Assembly: GCA_900544865.1 (NCBI GenBank)
Contig: UQXA01000005.1
Coordinates: 18,475-82,474 of the forward strand
Length of the DNA stretch: 64,000 bases
Source of the DNA: an uncultured Collinsella sp.
Lineage (GTDB): Bacteria; Actinomycetota; Coriobacteriia; Coriobacteriales; Coriobacteriaceae
Direction: 5' to 3'
Under the pieces are notes generated by a model. It was given only the letters and a program-made list of their open reading frames with translations, had not been told where the DNA came from and searched no databases. Shown piece after piece: positions 30,901-38,857 of the stretch (position 1 is its first letter; each line of letters opens with the position of its first letter). Position numbers and translations under genes: made by a program.

Positions 30901-32750
30901 GAAAGATCACTCTCCGTATAGGTTCTTTGGTATCCGAGCAAATATAGGCATATCCCAACGATTATAGAGGATAGGGTTCCCGCAACCGCCGCCTTGGCGA
31001 CGACCGCGGCTGCAAGGCTGGCAATTTCCATATGGTGTGCAAGACAGGACGCCGCTGAGCAGCCGATGCCGGTGGCAATGATGGCGGCGATTGCGGCAAG
31101 GTTTGAGCCCTGATCGGCACGCTTGGCATGGGCATTGAGCAGCGCAGATGACGCTGCGGCAGTTGCCGCGACCAGCACAAAGGCAGCCCAAAGGAGCGGG
31201 TCTCCCAGCGCTGCGGCAACGTTACCGAGCCCCAGCACGCCTCCGGCTGAAAGCGCGACCGTGGCCAGACGGGCAAAAAGCGCGCCCATGCCCGTTGCCG
31301 CGGCGGCGCTTGCCGGGCCGAGCCAAAATGACGCGACGCCGGCGGCGACCCCAGCTGCCAGGAAGGTATTGCCGGTCAGACAGCCAAGCGCGAGTGCACA
31401 GGTGAGCGCGGCGCTCGCGGCAGCCTCGGTGCGACCCCAGGCGATCCACCAACCGGACATGGCGGCGGCAAAGATCACCGCGACGGGCAACATCGACAGG
31501 ATACCCTGCGCCTGCATGGTGGCGTTTGCCATGAGCACCAAAAAGCCCACAGCCGAGATGGCCGAGCCAATCTGGGGGGCCAGGCCAGCCGCCGCTCCGA
31601 TCGCGATAGCCGCAATGACCAGGCCGGGAAGCGCCGCGACCCCGGCCGTTTGCATCAGCAAAAAGCTAAAGGTGCCGCACGTTAGCGCCGAGATAGTGCG
31701 CATGGTGTAGTCGCGCGCATGGCTCCAGCGCGTGCCCGCCCAGCCGAGTGCGGGGTCGACCTCGATGGCGTCGTCTTCGTAGCGCGACGGCTCGATATCG
31801 TCGAGCTCATGCTCGTCATCCGAAAGCTCGCCAACCATTTGCTCCAGGCTGCGACGGCCCTCGCGCACGCTGCCCAGACCGGCAAGGAGCTGGTCGCAAA
31901 ATGCCTCGATGCTGTTGGGGCGGTCCTGCGGCATGGGGGAGAGCGCGCTCATGAGCGCGGCCTCGGCTCCCGGGGGAAAGTGTGGTATCAGCTCGCTGGG
32001 ATAGGTGGCGCCGCCGATGATGCGGTCGAGCGAGTCGGCGGGCGTGGCCGCCATAAAGGGAGCGCTGCCGCACAGGCCCTCGTAGATCACACAGGCGAGG
32101 GCAAAGACATCAGCGCGTTCGTCGACCGTGCCGGTCTCGATATCGAGCTGCTCGGGCGGCATGTAGCCGATGGTGCCGCCGCGCGAGCCGCCAAAGCCAC
32201 CGGCGGACGACAGTCGCGCCATGCCAAAGTCGGTGAGCTTTACATTGCCCGAGTGGTCGATGAGCACGTTGGCGGGCTTAATGTCCAGGTGGAGTACGCC
32301 ATTACTATGGGCGAAGGTGAGCGCCTGGCCTAGGGCATCGGCAATGGCTGCGGCCTCGTCAAAGGTAAGTGAGTGGCCGTCCACGCGATGTAAAAACTCG
32401 GCCAGCGACATGCCATCGACATATTCCATAACCAGGTAGGCATAGGTTGTGTCGTGCGTAAAGTCGATGACCTGCACGATGTTGGGATGTTGAAGCATGG
32501 CGGCAGTGTGCGCCTCGCGCAGGACATCCATGATGTCGCTGGCGGGCATGCCGGCACCGTTGATAAGGGGGATGCGCTTAATGGCGACGCGGCGGCGCAG
32601 ATGCGTGTCGCGGCAGATCTCGATGGAGCCAAAACCGCCGGTCGCAAGTGTCTCGAGCGGCTGGTACCGCTTGAGCAGCTCGCGAGAGCTGGTGCCCTCC
32701 AAAGGAACGTCCGGCGAGAACCGGGCGGTATGTTGCGAGAAAAGCGGCAT
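30897..32750 (-). CDS. Ser/Thr protein kinase with multi-pass membrane domain
   Basis: A 617-residue protein that begins the operon. The kinase domain is about 20-285: Gly loop LATGGFGSIEIC, VAIKRIP lysine, catalytic loop HLDIKPANVL (His-Leu-Asp instead of His-Arg-Asp, so a non-RD kinase), DFGMARL and GTIGYMPPEQL. An acidic linker (DDEHELDDIEPSRYEDDAIEVD) leads to a C-terminal region of about ten hydrophobic segments (from about residue 350) rich in Ala/Gly, with no PASTA or other sensor domain. ATG 32750 follows GAGGG. It overlaps the fhaA GTG. Its membrane part is very like that of the kinase at 45032-46876 in composition. Confidence 0.9.
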   Translation of the reverse strand: MPLFSQHTARFSPDVPLEGTSSRELLKRYQPLETLATGGFGSIEICRDTHLRRRVAIKRIPLINGAGMPASDIMDVLREAHTAAMLQHPNIVQVIDFTHDTTYAYLVMEYVDGMSLAEFLHRVDGHSLTFDEAAAIADALGQALTFAHSNGVLHLDIKPANVLIDHSGNVKLTDFGMARLSSAGGFGGSRGGTIGYMPPEQLDIETGTVDERADVFALACVIYEGLCGSAPFMAATPADSLDRIIGGATYPSELIPHFPPGAEAALMSALSPMPQDRPNSIEAFCDQLLAGLGSVREGRRSLEQMVGELSDDEHELDDIEPSRYEDDAIEVDPALGWAGTRWSHARDYTMRTISALTCGTFSFLLMQTAGVAALPGLVIAAIAIGAAAGLAPQIGSAISAVGFLVLMANATMQAQGILSMLPVAVIFAAAMSGWWIAWGRTEAAASAALTCALALGCLTGNTFLAAGVAAGVASFWLGPASAAAATGMGALFARLATVALSAGGVLGLGNVAAALGDPLLWAAFVLVAATAAASSALLNAHAKRADQGSNLAAIAAIIATGIGCSAASCLAHHMEIASLAAAVVAKAAVAGTLSSIIVGICLYLLGYQRTYTESDLS

Positions 32751-32909
32751 GGCCAACCCTCGTGCGTTTAAAGTTCGTTTGCGAGTGGCGGGCGCGGAGC
32801 CGAGCCATTCGCGGCGGCATAGATGCTGCTAGTGTAGCACGCTCGGTTGCATGGTGAAGGTAGCGGGGTGAGGTGGCCTATCTGGCTTGGCCCTCGTCTC
32901 GACCCATCC

Positions 32910-33049
32910 GGAAAGCGCGTCCCAGTTTTCGTCCAAATTGCGGGATGCGCTTTCCCAACGGGGCAGGCTGCGGAAACTGCATCCCAGAATATTGACTCAG
33001 AACGGGATGCGCTTTCCGAATCGGCGCTCAAAAGGAAACCGCATCCCGC
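32910..33049. repeat. Repeat family D cluster 2
   Basis: Halves of the type GGAAAGCGCGTCCCAG and GGGATGCGCTTTCC alternate across about 140 bases, forming two full inverted units (32910-32955 and 32970-33018) and a trailing half (33034-33049). The family is the same as 22049-22251. The rest of the gap 32751-33189 shows no gene; a TATAAT lies at 33165-33170, 20 bases before the next ATG. Confidence 0.85.
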
Positions 33050-33189
33050 TTTGATGCGGGGACTGCGGACAAAAGCTGGACCGTGATCTGGCTCGGATTG
33101 GAGTTCGCCTGAAGCGTTGATGCTGGCTGGTGTGGGCGCGGAGATAAACGAGCGGCTCGAGCGATATAATGACACGCTATGGAGGCCAT

Positions 33190-35325
33190 ATGCTCTTTTC
33201 CCGCCGTTCTGCTACATCTGCCTGTGCCATTGCGCTTATCGTAATGGCGGTTACTCCTTATCACCGGTTTTCATCTTCAATCGGTCTGGCATCAGGTGCG
33301 ATGACCTGGCTCGTTATCCTTGGTGCATGCCTTGCGGCGTTTGTTCATGGTGCTGCGCTCCGCAAGGGGAGAGAAATAAGGCGGCCGGGGTGCCTTGGCG
33401 TCATCGGTGTTTTCCTCGGTGTTATTACAACGGTTCCCGAATGGTCCGACCTAGTTTTCTATACTCGCGGAGATTCTATTCCATTCGTGTTTGCACCGAT
33501 CTGGCTGCTGCATGGCGTTTCGTGCGCCTCGTGCTTTGTTGGGTCGCTGCTCCTCTCATATGTTATTTGGGGCACGGTGGGCTCTCCTTTGACGCAGGGG
33601 GCGACGTGGGCTGACGAAAGAGAAGCTCGTCACCCGCAGGACGCGATTTTTACAGAAACAATAGCCGTCCTGTCTTGCCTGCTGTTTTGCTGTCGAGTTT
33701 CATGGAGAGTCGTTCCCGAGCCATGGAGGATGCCCTCTGTAATGGCCGCATCAATTGGCCTTATGCTTTTAATTCCTCTGGTCTATCTCGTATTGGCTGC
33801 GGTCCCGCTGCTTTGCTGTCCTCGCGCCTTTGGTCGGGGGCAGAGCGACGTGTTTGCTCGTTCTGTGCTCGTACCAGTTCCCATTGGCCTTGTTCCCGCT
33901 GTTGAGGTGGCATACTTCGCAAACGATGCCGCGATCATTGCGTCGCTGACGATGGGGTCCGCTATTGCTGCCTTCGTATGTACGTTGCTCAGGAAGAAGC
34001 GGAACGACGATTCGGATATCCCCCGCACGTCCGACCCATTCGATGCGGGGGTGTTTTCCCCTGCCCTGTCGCCTCGAGAGGAGCAATTTGTTCGACTGCT
34101 GCTCAAAGGGAAAACGCCGGCGGAAATTGCCAAGGAGACGGATACGAGGCCATCGACGGTGCGAACAACGCTTCACCGAGCATACGGGAAGGCGTCGGTT
34201 GCGGGATCACGCGAGCTCGTGGCGTTGTTTGCGGGTGAGGGCGATGCTGCAGGGCCTGAGCTGCCGCAGCGACATGCTGACGATATGTTGGCATCAGCTC
34301 GAACGCGCCGGCTGTTTCGATACCTGCCCACATCATTTTTTATTCTCCTTGCGGCGGGTCCCTTGGTAATGGCGGATAGCGATTGGGGGTCCGGTGTTTC
34401 GTGGGCTGTCGCCTTTTCTCTTGCAAGCTATGCATTGGGTCTCGGACTGTTTCTGTCGCTACGCTACACGGGTGGAAAAACGAATCGTGAAGCTGATCTG
34501 GATAGAGCGGATGGGGAGATCGGGCTTGGAAGCCCGTGCGTGTGGGCGATACTGTCTGCCGTGGAATGGTCTTTTGTCTATATCGCGGCATGGAGGTGCA
34601 TACGCGATCCGTTGATGGCTGCACCGGTCCTGTTTTGCGGCATAGCGTCTATGGCTTCGCTCGCTGTTAAGCTGCGCCCGTTTAAGGTTCATGCCCATAC
34701 TCGGGCTATCGCGCCATTGGTTCTGATAGGTGTGGCTGTTTTAATCTATGCAGCAACTAGGGGGCGAATTCATGGACTTGCGGTGCTGACGGGGATGCTG
34801 CTCACGTATATAGTGCTGCGAAGCTGTCCGCAGCGCAAAATGCTTGGGGTATGGATGCTCTGCTTTGGGGCGATGGCTCCTGTTTGGGTTGTCTTGCTCA
34901 ACATGGTGCAGGATCTGACGGTTTTCAAGCCGTTGTTCCTCGCGTCGTTGTTGGGGCATAGTTCGGCTGTCAATGTCGTCGTGACAACGGTGATCGTCTG
35001 CTGGTCTGTGCCCATATTCGTCACGCACATCGCGCTCGCCCGCTCGGTTGAGGACGAGAAAGCCGTCTTGGAGTACCGCGCGAACGGGTCCACCGAAACA
35101 GCTCGCGTGCGCCAGCTGGCCCTGCTTATGTCTCGCTCCCTTTCTGATGTTCAGTCGCAAATCTTGCTGATGACGGCAGAGGGCGCAACGACAAAGACCA
35201 TTGCGGAGGATGTCGGTTACGCCGTATCTACGGTGCAAGCACTGCGGTCTGCATCTTACCGCCAGTTGAGGATCAAGAATAAAGCGGAGCTTATTTCATT
35301 GTTATCGCAGGTAGATAACGTGTAA
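33190..35325 (+). CDS. Membrane-bound transcription regulator with two LuxR-type HTH domains
   Basis: A 711-residue protein with a duplicated layout: about seven transmembrane segments, then a LuxR HTH (about 293-347, LSPREEQFVRLLLKGKTPAEIAKETDTRPSTVRTTLHRAY), then about seven more segments and a second HTH at the very C-terminus (about 647-705, LSDVQSQILLMTAEGATTKTIAEDVGYAVSTVQALRSASY). Helix-turn-helix motifs of this type bind DNA as dimers; having both in one chain may make it a built-in dimer. Single-unit 7TM-LuxR proteins are common in Coriobacteriia; the tandem form is unusual. ATG 33190 has GGAGG 5 bases upstream. It precedes the peptide/ABC genes and probably controls them. GC content is below that of neighbours. 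Confidence 0.8.
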   Translation: MLFSRRSATSACAIALIVMAVTPYHRFSSSIGLASGAMTWLVILGACLAAFVHGAALRKGREIRRPGCLGVIGVFLGVITTVPEWSDLVFYTRGDSIPFVFAPIWLLHGVSCASCFVGSLLLSYVIWGTVGSPLTQGATWADEREARHPQDAIFTETIAVLSCLLFCCRVSWRVVPEPWRMPSVMAASIGLMLLIPLVYLVLAAVPLLCCPRAFGRGQSDVFARSVLVPVPIGLVPAVEVAYFANDAAIIASLTMGSAIAAFVCTLLRKKRNDDSDIPRTSDPFDAGVFSPALSPREEQFVRLLLKGKTPAEIAKETDTRPSTVRTTLHRAYGKASVAGSRELVALFAGEGDAAGPELPQRHADDMLASARTRRLFRYLPTSFFILLAAGPLVMADSDWGSGVSWAVAFSLASYALGLGLFLSLRYTGGKTNREADLDRADGEIGLGSPCVWAILSAVEWSFVYIAAWRCIRDPLMAAPVLFCGIASMASLAVKLRPFKVHAHTRAIAPLVLIGVAVLIYAATRGRIHGLAVLTGMLLTYIVLRSCPQRKMLGVWMLCFGAMAPVWVVLLNMVQDLTVFKPLFLASLLGHSSAVNVVVTTVIVCWSVPIFVTHIALARSVEDEKAVLEYRANGSTETARVRQLALLMSRSLSDVQSQILLMTAEGATTKTIAEDVGYAVSTVQALRSASYRQLRIKNKAELISLLSQVDNV

Positions 35326-35405
35326 ACGCCTGAGCAATCAACTCAATAGCGGGTGTTTACAGACATCTTTCTCTATTCATGCAAAAGTTGCCGTGCGTCG
35401 ACGCA
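35321..35405. promoter_or_regulatory. Hairpin and 12-bp palindrome before the peptide/ABC operon
   Basis: TGTAAACGCC (35321-35330, containing the stop codon of the regulator) pairs with GGTGTTTACA (35352-35361) with one G-U pair. Further down, TGCGTCGACGCA (35394-35405) is a perfect 12-bp palindrome about 30 bases before the next start codon and is a candidate operator for the LuxR-type regulator. Confidence 0.4.
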
Positions 35406-35434
35406 TTGTTAACCGCTTTTGATTGGAGAAGGCC

Positions 35435-35767
35435 ATGATTAAGCCAAGGAGCATTATTGCTCGAATCGGAGTCGGGTTGGCGATTGTTGCGGGTTTGTCG
35501 ATGGGCGCACCTGCCGCATCATTTGCTCAAGATGAGTTTGACACTTCCCAGGTTTCTAGCATGTCGCAGAGCGCGGATGCCGGAATTGCCACATGCAAGA
35601 ACAACGAAGATAGAGATTTCGCTTTTCAATGTTCTGGCACGAGCGCAACCGGCTATCGCCAGAAAGAAGATTCATCTTCAGTCTACATTCTTGGCGTGAT
35701 CGGGATGGGGCCGGGCACTGTCGCTCGCCTCCATCCCATCGATGGGAGGATGATGACATTTGAATAG
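35435..35767 (+). CDS. Small secreted peptide of unknown function
   Basis: A 110-residue preprotein. Residues 1-32 are a clear signal peptide (MIKPRSIIARIGVGLAIVAG, cleavage likely after AASFA). The mature part of about 78 residues has two cysteines 16 apart (IATCKNNEDRDFAFQCSG), which could form one disulfide, and a GYRQKEDSSSVYI stretch. By pattern it recalls small exported proteins encoded beside ABC transporters in Firmicutes (DUF2712-like), but this is only a resemblance. ATG 35435 has GGAGAAGG before it. The stop overlaps the TTG start of the permease by 8 bases. The position first in an ABC operon behind a membrane regulator suggests a bacteriocin-like or signalling peptide, or an envelope-stress protein. 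Confidence 0.65.
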   Translation: MIKPRSIIARIGVGLAIVAGLSMGAPAASFAQDEFDTSQVSSMSQSADAGIATCKNNEDRDFAFQCSGTSATGYRQKEDSSSVYILGVIGMGPGTVARLHPIDGRMMTFE

Positions 35768-36641
35768 AAATCTAATACGGCACGAAGTATCAAAGATATT
35801 TGGCAATCCTATATTTGCGTTGACCCTTATGGTTGCAACTGCAATTTCGATGGCAACTGCCGTCGAGGCGTGGTGGACGCTCGAGACTGAACGCAAACAG
35901 CTGTTATCTTTTGGCTACGGCATTGGTCTGCAGTCTCAGACATACCTCGGCCAAACGCGTGAAAGTAGCTTTGGTAACTGGATTGTTGTGGGCGCGAACG
36001 CGCCGTTGTTAGCGTCGGTGTTTTTCTATGCGCTGCCGTTGCTTGCCATGTTGGCCGGGTCGTGGTCATGCCTGTCCGAGCGTTTGAGCGGTTACGAGGC
36101 ACAGATCTGCACGCGTGTTTCTAGAAATGCATACGTGAACGTGAAGATGCTGTCTGCTTTCCTCTCTGCGTTTGCGGTCACGGCTATTCCGCTACTCGTG
36201 AACTTCCTGATTGTCTCCATGCTGTTTCCCGCGTATCTCCCCCGAGTCGACGAATCGACTTACGTCGGGCTCTATCTGCATAGCTATTTTTCTGGTCTGT
36301 TTTATTCCCGGCCTCTGTTATACGTGCTGGTTTATACGCTGTTCGATGCGGTGACGCTGGGGGTTCTATCCATGGCCGTGACCGGTCTGTCGGTTGTGTT
36401 TCGCAGCAGAATCAAGGCGATGGTCGTTCCATATCTGATTATGGTTGCATGGCATTTTGTTAACGACTGGATTTTTCGCGTCCTTTCGTGCGTTGGCTTT
36501 AACTGCAACATTCTTAACAGCATCAGGTCGGAATCGCTAAATAACTGGCCCGACATTCGAGCGGGGTTTGCGGAAATCACTTTGTTGCTCGTCTTTTCTT
36601 TGATTTCCGCTAGATTCTTAAAAAGGCGCGAGGTGGTCTGA
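35760..36641 (+). CDS. ABC-2-type permease subunit, unknown substrate
   Basis: A 293-residue integral membrane protein with about six helices: one near 18-38 (FALTLMVATAISMATAVEAWW), a long outer loop, then pairs near 80-100, 130-155, 185-210, 220-240 and a final helix. This layout is typical of ABC-2 permeases that work with a separate ATPase. The start is TTG 35760, preceded by GGGAGG at 35741-35746 and overlapping the peptide gene, so translation is coupled. It overlaps the next gene by one base (TGATG). It is AT-richer than the window average. Confidence 0.7.
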   Translation: MNRNLIRHEVSKIFGNPIFALTLMVATAISMATAVEAWWTLETERKQLLSFGYGIGLQSQTYLGQTRESSFGNWIVVGANAPLLASVFFYALPLLAMLAGSWSCLSERLSGYEAQICTRVSRNAYVNVKMLSAFLSAFAVTAIPLLVNFLIVSMLFPAYLPRVDESTYVGLYLHSYFSGLFYSRPLLYVLVYTLFDAVTLGVLSMAVTGLSVVFRSRIKAMVVPYLIMVAWHFVNDWIFRVLSCVGFNCNILNSIRSESLNNWPDIRAGFAEITLLLVFSLISARFLKRREVV

Positions 36642-37477
36642 TGCTGTTTAGGCTGGTCACCGCGGACCTGAGGACCGTTTTGAAGAAGAACATCGTTACT
36701 TTTATTGCGGTTGCGGCAGTGACCGTTGCGAACTTGGTGTACGCCTACGGATTGTCTTCTGTGTATGAGGTCAGGACGGATACCTTGGGGTTTGCGGATA
36801 ATCTTGCGCTCGTGTTTGCCGGATCTGCTCCGTTTGAGCCTAGGCCCGGGGTCATGTTTGTGCCTCCGTTAGGGTGGCTATTCCTCATTCTGCTTATTCT
36901 CTATACAACACTCGATTATCCGACCGAATCGTTGCACGGGTTTGGTTTGCAAGCGCTTGTTCGATGCCGGTCAAGAACCCTTTGGTGGGCCTCGCGTTTT
37001 ATCTCAGTGGCGGCGGTAACGGCATTTTCACTGCTCGTGGCGGTTTGCTCTGTTGTGATTTGGAGCTTGGTGGTGAGCTCCTCGTTCAGCGCGGTCATTC
37101 ATGGCGAGTCGCTTCAGCTGGCTAATTTGGCGCCGTGGTTTCTCAAAGCTGCCGAGGCAGATGCGCTGCCGTTTTTCATAGGTCTCTTATTTGCTTTTGA
37201 GGCGCTTGCGTTTGCGCAGGCAGCGGTTGGGTTTGTGCTTGGGCCGTCAGTCTCGTTTGTGGTTTTAATGAGCTACCTGATCTGCTCGGCATATGCACGA
37301 CATTGGGCGCTATTGGGTAACGCCTTGATGCTGTTGCGCTGGGGCGGAATTGTCAAAGAGGGAATCGCGGCGGGCTCGAGCGTCTTGTTTTCAATTGTGA
37401 TTATGTCGTTATGCCTATCGTTGGGTGGACTGTGGTTTCGAAGGGCCGACCTTATAGAAAAGGGGGACAAGATATGA
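36641..37477 (+). CDS. Second ABC-2-type permease subunit
   Basis: A 278-residue membrane protein with about six helices (TFIAVAAVTVANLVYAYGL, LGWLFLILLILYTTLDY, FISVAAVTAFSLLVAVCSVVIWSLVV, and three more near the C-terminus). It has no close motif but matches the size and topology of the first permease, and the pair would form a heterodimeric channel. It overlaps both neighbours (TGATG upstream, ATGA downstream), which implies strict co-translation. ATG 36641. Confidence 0.7.
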   Translation: MLFRLVTADLRTVLKKNIVTFIAVAAVTVANLVYAYGLSSVYEVRTDTLGFADNLALVFAGSAPFEPRPGVMFVPPLGWLFLILLILYTTLDYPTESLHGFGLQALVRCRSRTLWWASRFISVAAVTAFSLLVAVCSVVIWSLVVSSSFSAVIHGESLQLANLAPWFLKAAEADALPFFIGLLFAFEALAFAQAAVGFVLGPSVSFVVLMSYLICSAYARHWALLGNALMLLRWGGIVKEGIAAGSSVLFSIVIMSLCLSLGGLWFRRADLIEKGDKI

Positions 37478-38118
37478 GCGTGATCGTTAGGGACGTATCG
37501 AAGCGCATGGGCAAAAACGATGTTCTGCGCAACGTGTCCATCGAGGTTGACCCTGGGACCGTGGTTGGGCTTCAGGGGATAAACGGTTCGGGTAAGACCA
37601 TGCTTATGCGAGCGGTCTGCGGATTGATCAAGCCTACCGAAGGCGAAATCTCTATCGATGGCCAAAGGCTTGGGGCGGACATCTCGTTCCCGCCGAGTCT
37701 GGGGATGTTGATCGAGGCGCCTTCCTTTTTGGGATATCTGTCTGGCTACGACAATCTGGAGCTCATCGCTCAGATCAAGGGCGTTGCCACCCCCGAGGAC
37801 ATTCGCTCTGCCCTGCGGCTCGTGGGGCTCGATGCAGACGAAAAAAAGAAGTTCCGAGCATACTCGCTTGGGATGAAGCAACGTCTGGGGATAGCTGCGG
37901 CAATTATGGAAAAGCCGAGGCTACTTGTTCTCGATGAGCCAACAAATGCCCTCGACGAAGCGGGCGTGGAAATGCTCAAGCGCGTTGTGGCGATGGCGGC
38001 ATCAACGGGTCGCGAGGTTATTCTGTCCAGCCATGACGGAGAGGTGCTCGAGGAGCTGGCCGATCGGGTTTACTGCATGCGCGACGGTGCCGTTGTGAAA
38101 GTTCGGGAAAGGTCGTGA
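37474..38118 (+). CDS. ABC transporter ATP-binding protein
   Basis: A 214-residue nucleotide-binding subunit. Walker A is GINGSGKT (about 36-43), the signature is SLGMKQRLG in place of LSGGQ (usual for ABC-2/bacitracin-type exporters), Walker B is LLVLDEPTNALD and the H-loop is SSHDGE. ATG 37474 follows AAAAGGGGGACAAGAT and overlaps the permease stop (ATGA). It energises the two preceding membrane subunits. Related systems export or expel antimicrobial peptides, or confer immunity to them. Confidence 0.92.
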   Translation: MSVIVRDVSKRMGKNDVLRNVSIEVDPGTVVGLQGINGSGKTMLMRAVCGLIKPTEGEISIDGQRLGADISFPPSLGMLIEAPSFLGYLSGYDNLELIAQIKGVATPEDIRSALRLVGLDADEKKKFRAYSLGMKQRLGIAAAIMEKPRLLVLDEPTNALDEAGVEMLKRVVAMAASTGREVILSSHDGEVLEELADRVYCMRDGAVVKVRERS

Positions 38119-38123
38119 GCGCG

Positions 38124-38783
38124 ATGAAGAAGACCCTGTGGACGAGAAGGTCGGCGCTCGCGCTTTTCGGCTGTGCTGTTACTGGCCTTGCGGGCATGAG
38201 GGTGAGCGTCGTTAACGGGAACCGGACGGTCATTCCTGAGAAATATTATGCGGAGGGCGAATGGCTCTCGATGGATGGGGCGTTTCTGGGGTCGAAGGAT
38301 GTGGCGACTGACGGGTATTCGTTTTGCATAGACGGGGCAGAGCTGCTCACGCCGCGCGAGTATCTCAAGCGTGCGCATGATGATTATTCAAAATATGGCA
38401 TCGTGGATACGAAAACGAAATTGAAGGACGCCGACATCACGTGTGTTATCGCCGTAAAGATGCGTGTCAGGAATAAGGACAATGTCGAAGGCGGAATCAA
38501 AACGTATGTTTGGCATTTGGTGCCGGAGTCTGCGCCAAACTATGACTTTGTGGTCAATACCGATCTGATAACGCAGGCAATGCCGGCTCTGGGCGGCTCT
38601 GCTGCGTTTGCTGTACAGGTTGGGGCGGAGAACGAGTTGCTCGTCCCATTCATGATGCAAAACACCAACGACTATTTCGAAGGTTACGAGACCGTCCGTT
38701 TTGAGAAGGCTTTTCCTGGGACTTATACGATGAAGATGACCGATCTGCCAGAGAGAAGGCTCTTAAGGTTTGAAGTTAAATAG
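38124..38783 (+). CDS. Exported protein of unknown function, last gene of the ABC module
   Basis: A 219-residue protein. The N-terminus (MKKTLWTRRSALALFGCAVTGLAGM) is basic then hydrophobic and works as a signal or anchor; a Cys lies in the hydrophobic part but no lipobox is clear. The rest is beta-rich and soluble: YSFCIDGAELLTPREYLKRAHDDY, then VIAVKMRVRNKDN, a pattern seen in exported Ig-like accessory domains, and GTYTMKMTDLP at the end. GTG 38115 overlaps the ATPase stop but is too near the ribosome site, so ATG 38124 is preferred. It may be an immunity or sensor lipoprotein-like partner. No family is assigned. Confidence 0.6.
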   Translation: MKKTLWTRRSALALFGCAVTGLAGMRVSVVNGNRTVIPEKYYAEGEWLSMDGAFLGSKDVATDGYSFCIDGAELLTPREYLKRAHDDYSKYGIVDTKTKLKDADITCVIAVKMRVRNKDNVEGGIKTYVWHLVPESAPNYDFVVNTDLITQAMPALGGSAAFAVQVGAENELLVPFMMQNTNDYFEGYETVRFEKAFPGTYTMKMTDLPERRLLRFEVK

Positions 38784-38793
38784 TTCGAAGGCC

Positions 38794-38845
38794 CTGCGAA
38801 GGGAATCTTATCCTGCACTAAAGTGGGACGAGATTCCCTTCGCAG
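38794..38845. repeat. Perfect 15-bp inverted repeat between convergent genes
   Basis: CTGCGAAGGGAATCT (38794-38808) and AGATTCCCTTCGCAG (38831-38845) flank a 22-base loop. It may end transcription from both sides. There is no T-run. Confidence 0.8.
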
Positions 38846-38857
38846 TGGCGCTCGGCC

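Noticed and set aside
22049..33049. Insertion sequence or composite transposon bounded by repeat family D
   Set aside because: No transposase gene is present between the arrays, and the enclosed operon is core cell-division content.
35435..35767. Lactococcin 972-type bacteriocin
   Set aside because: Gene order (secreted peptide plus ABC proteins) is similar, but the mature peptide lacks the aromatic, cysteine-free pattern of that family.
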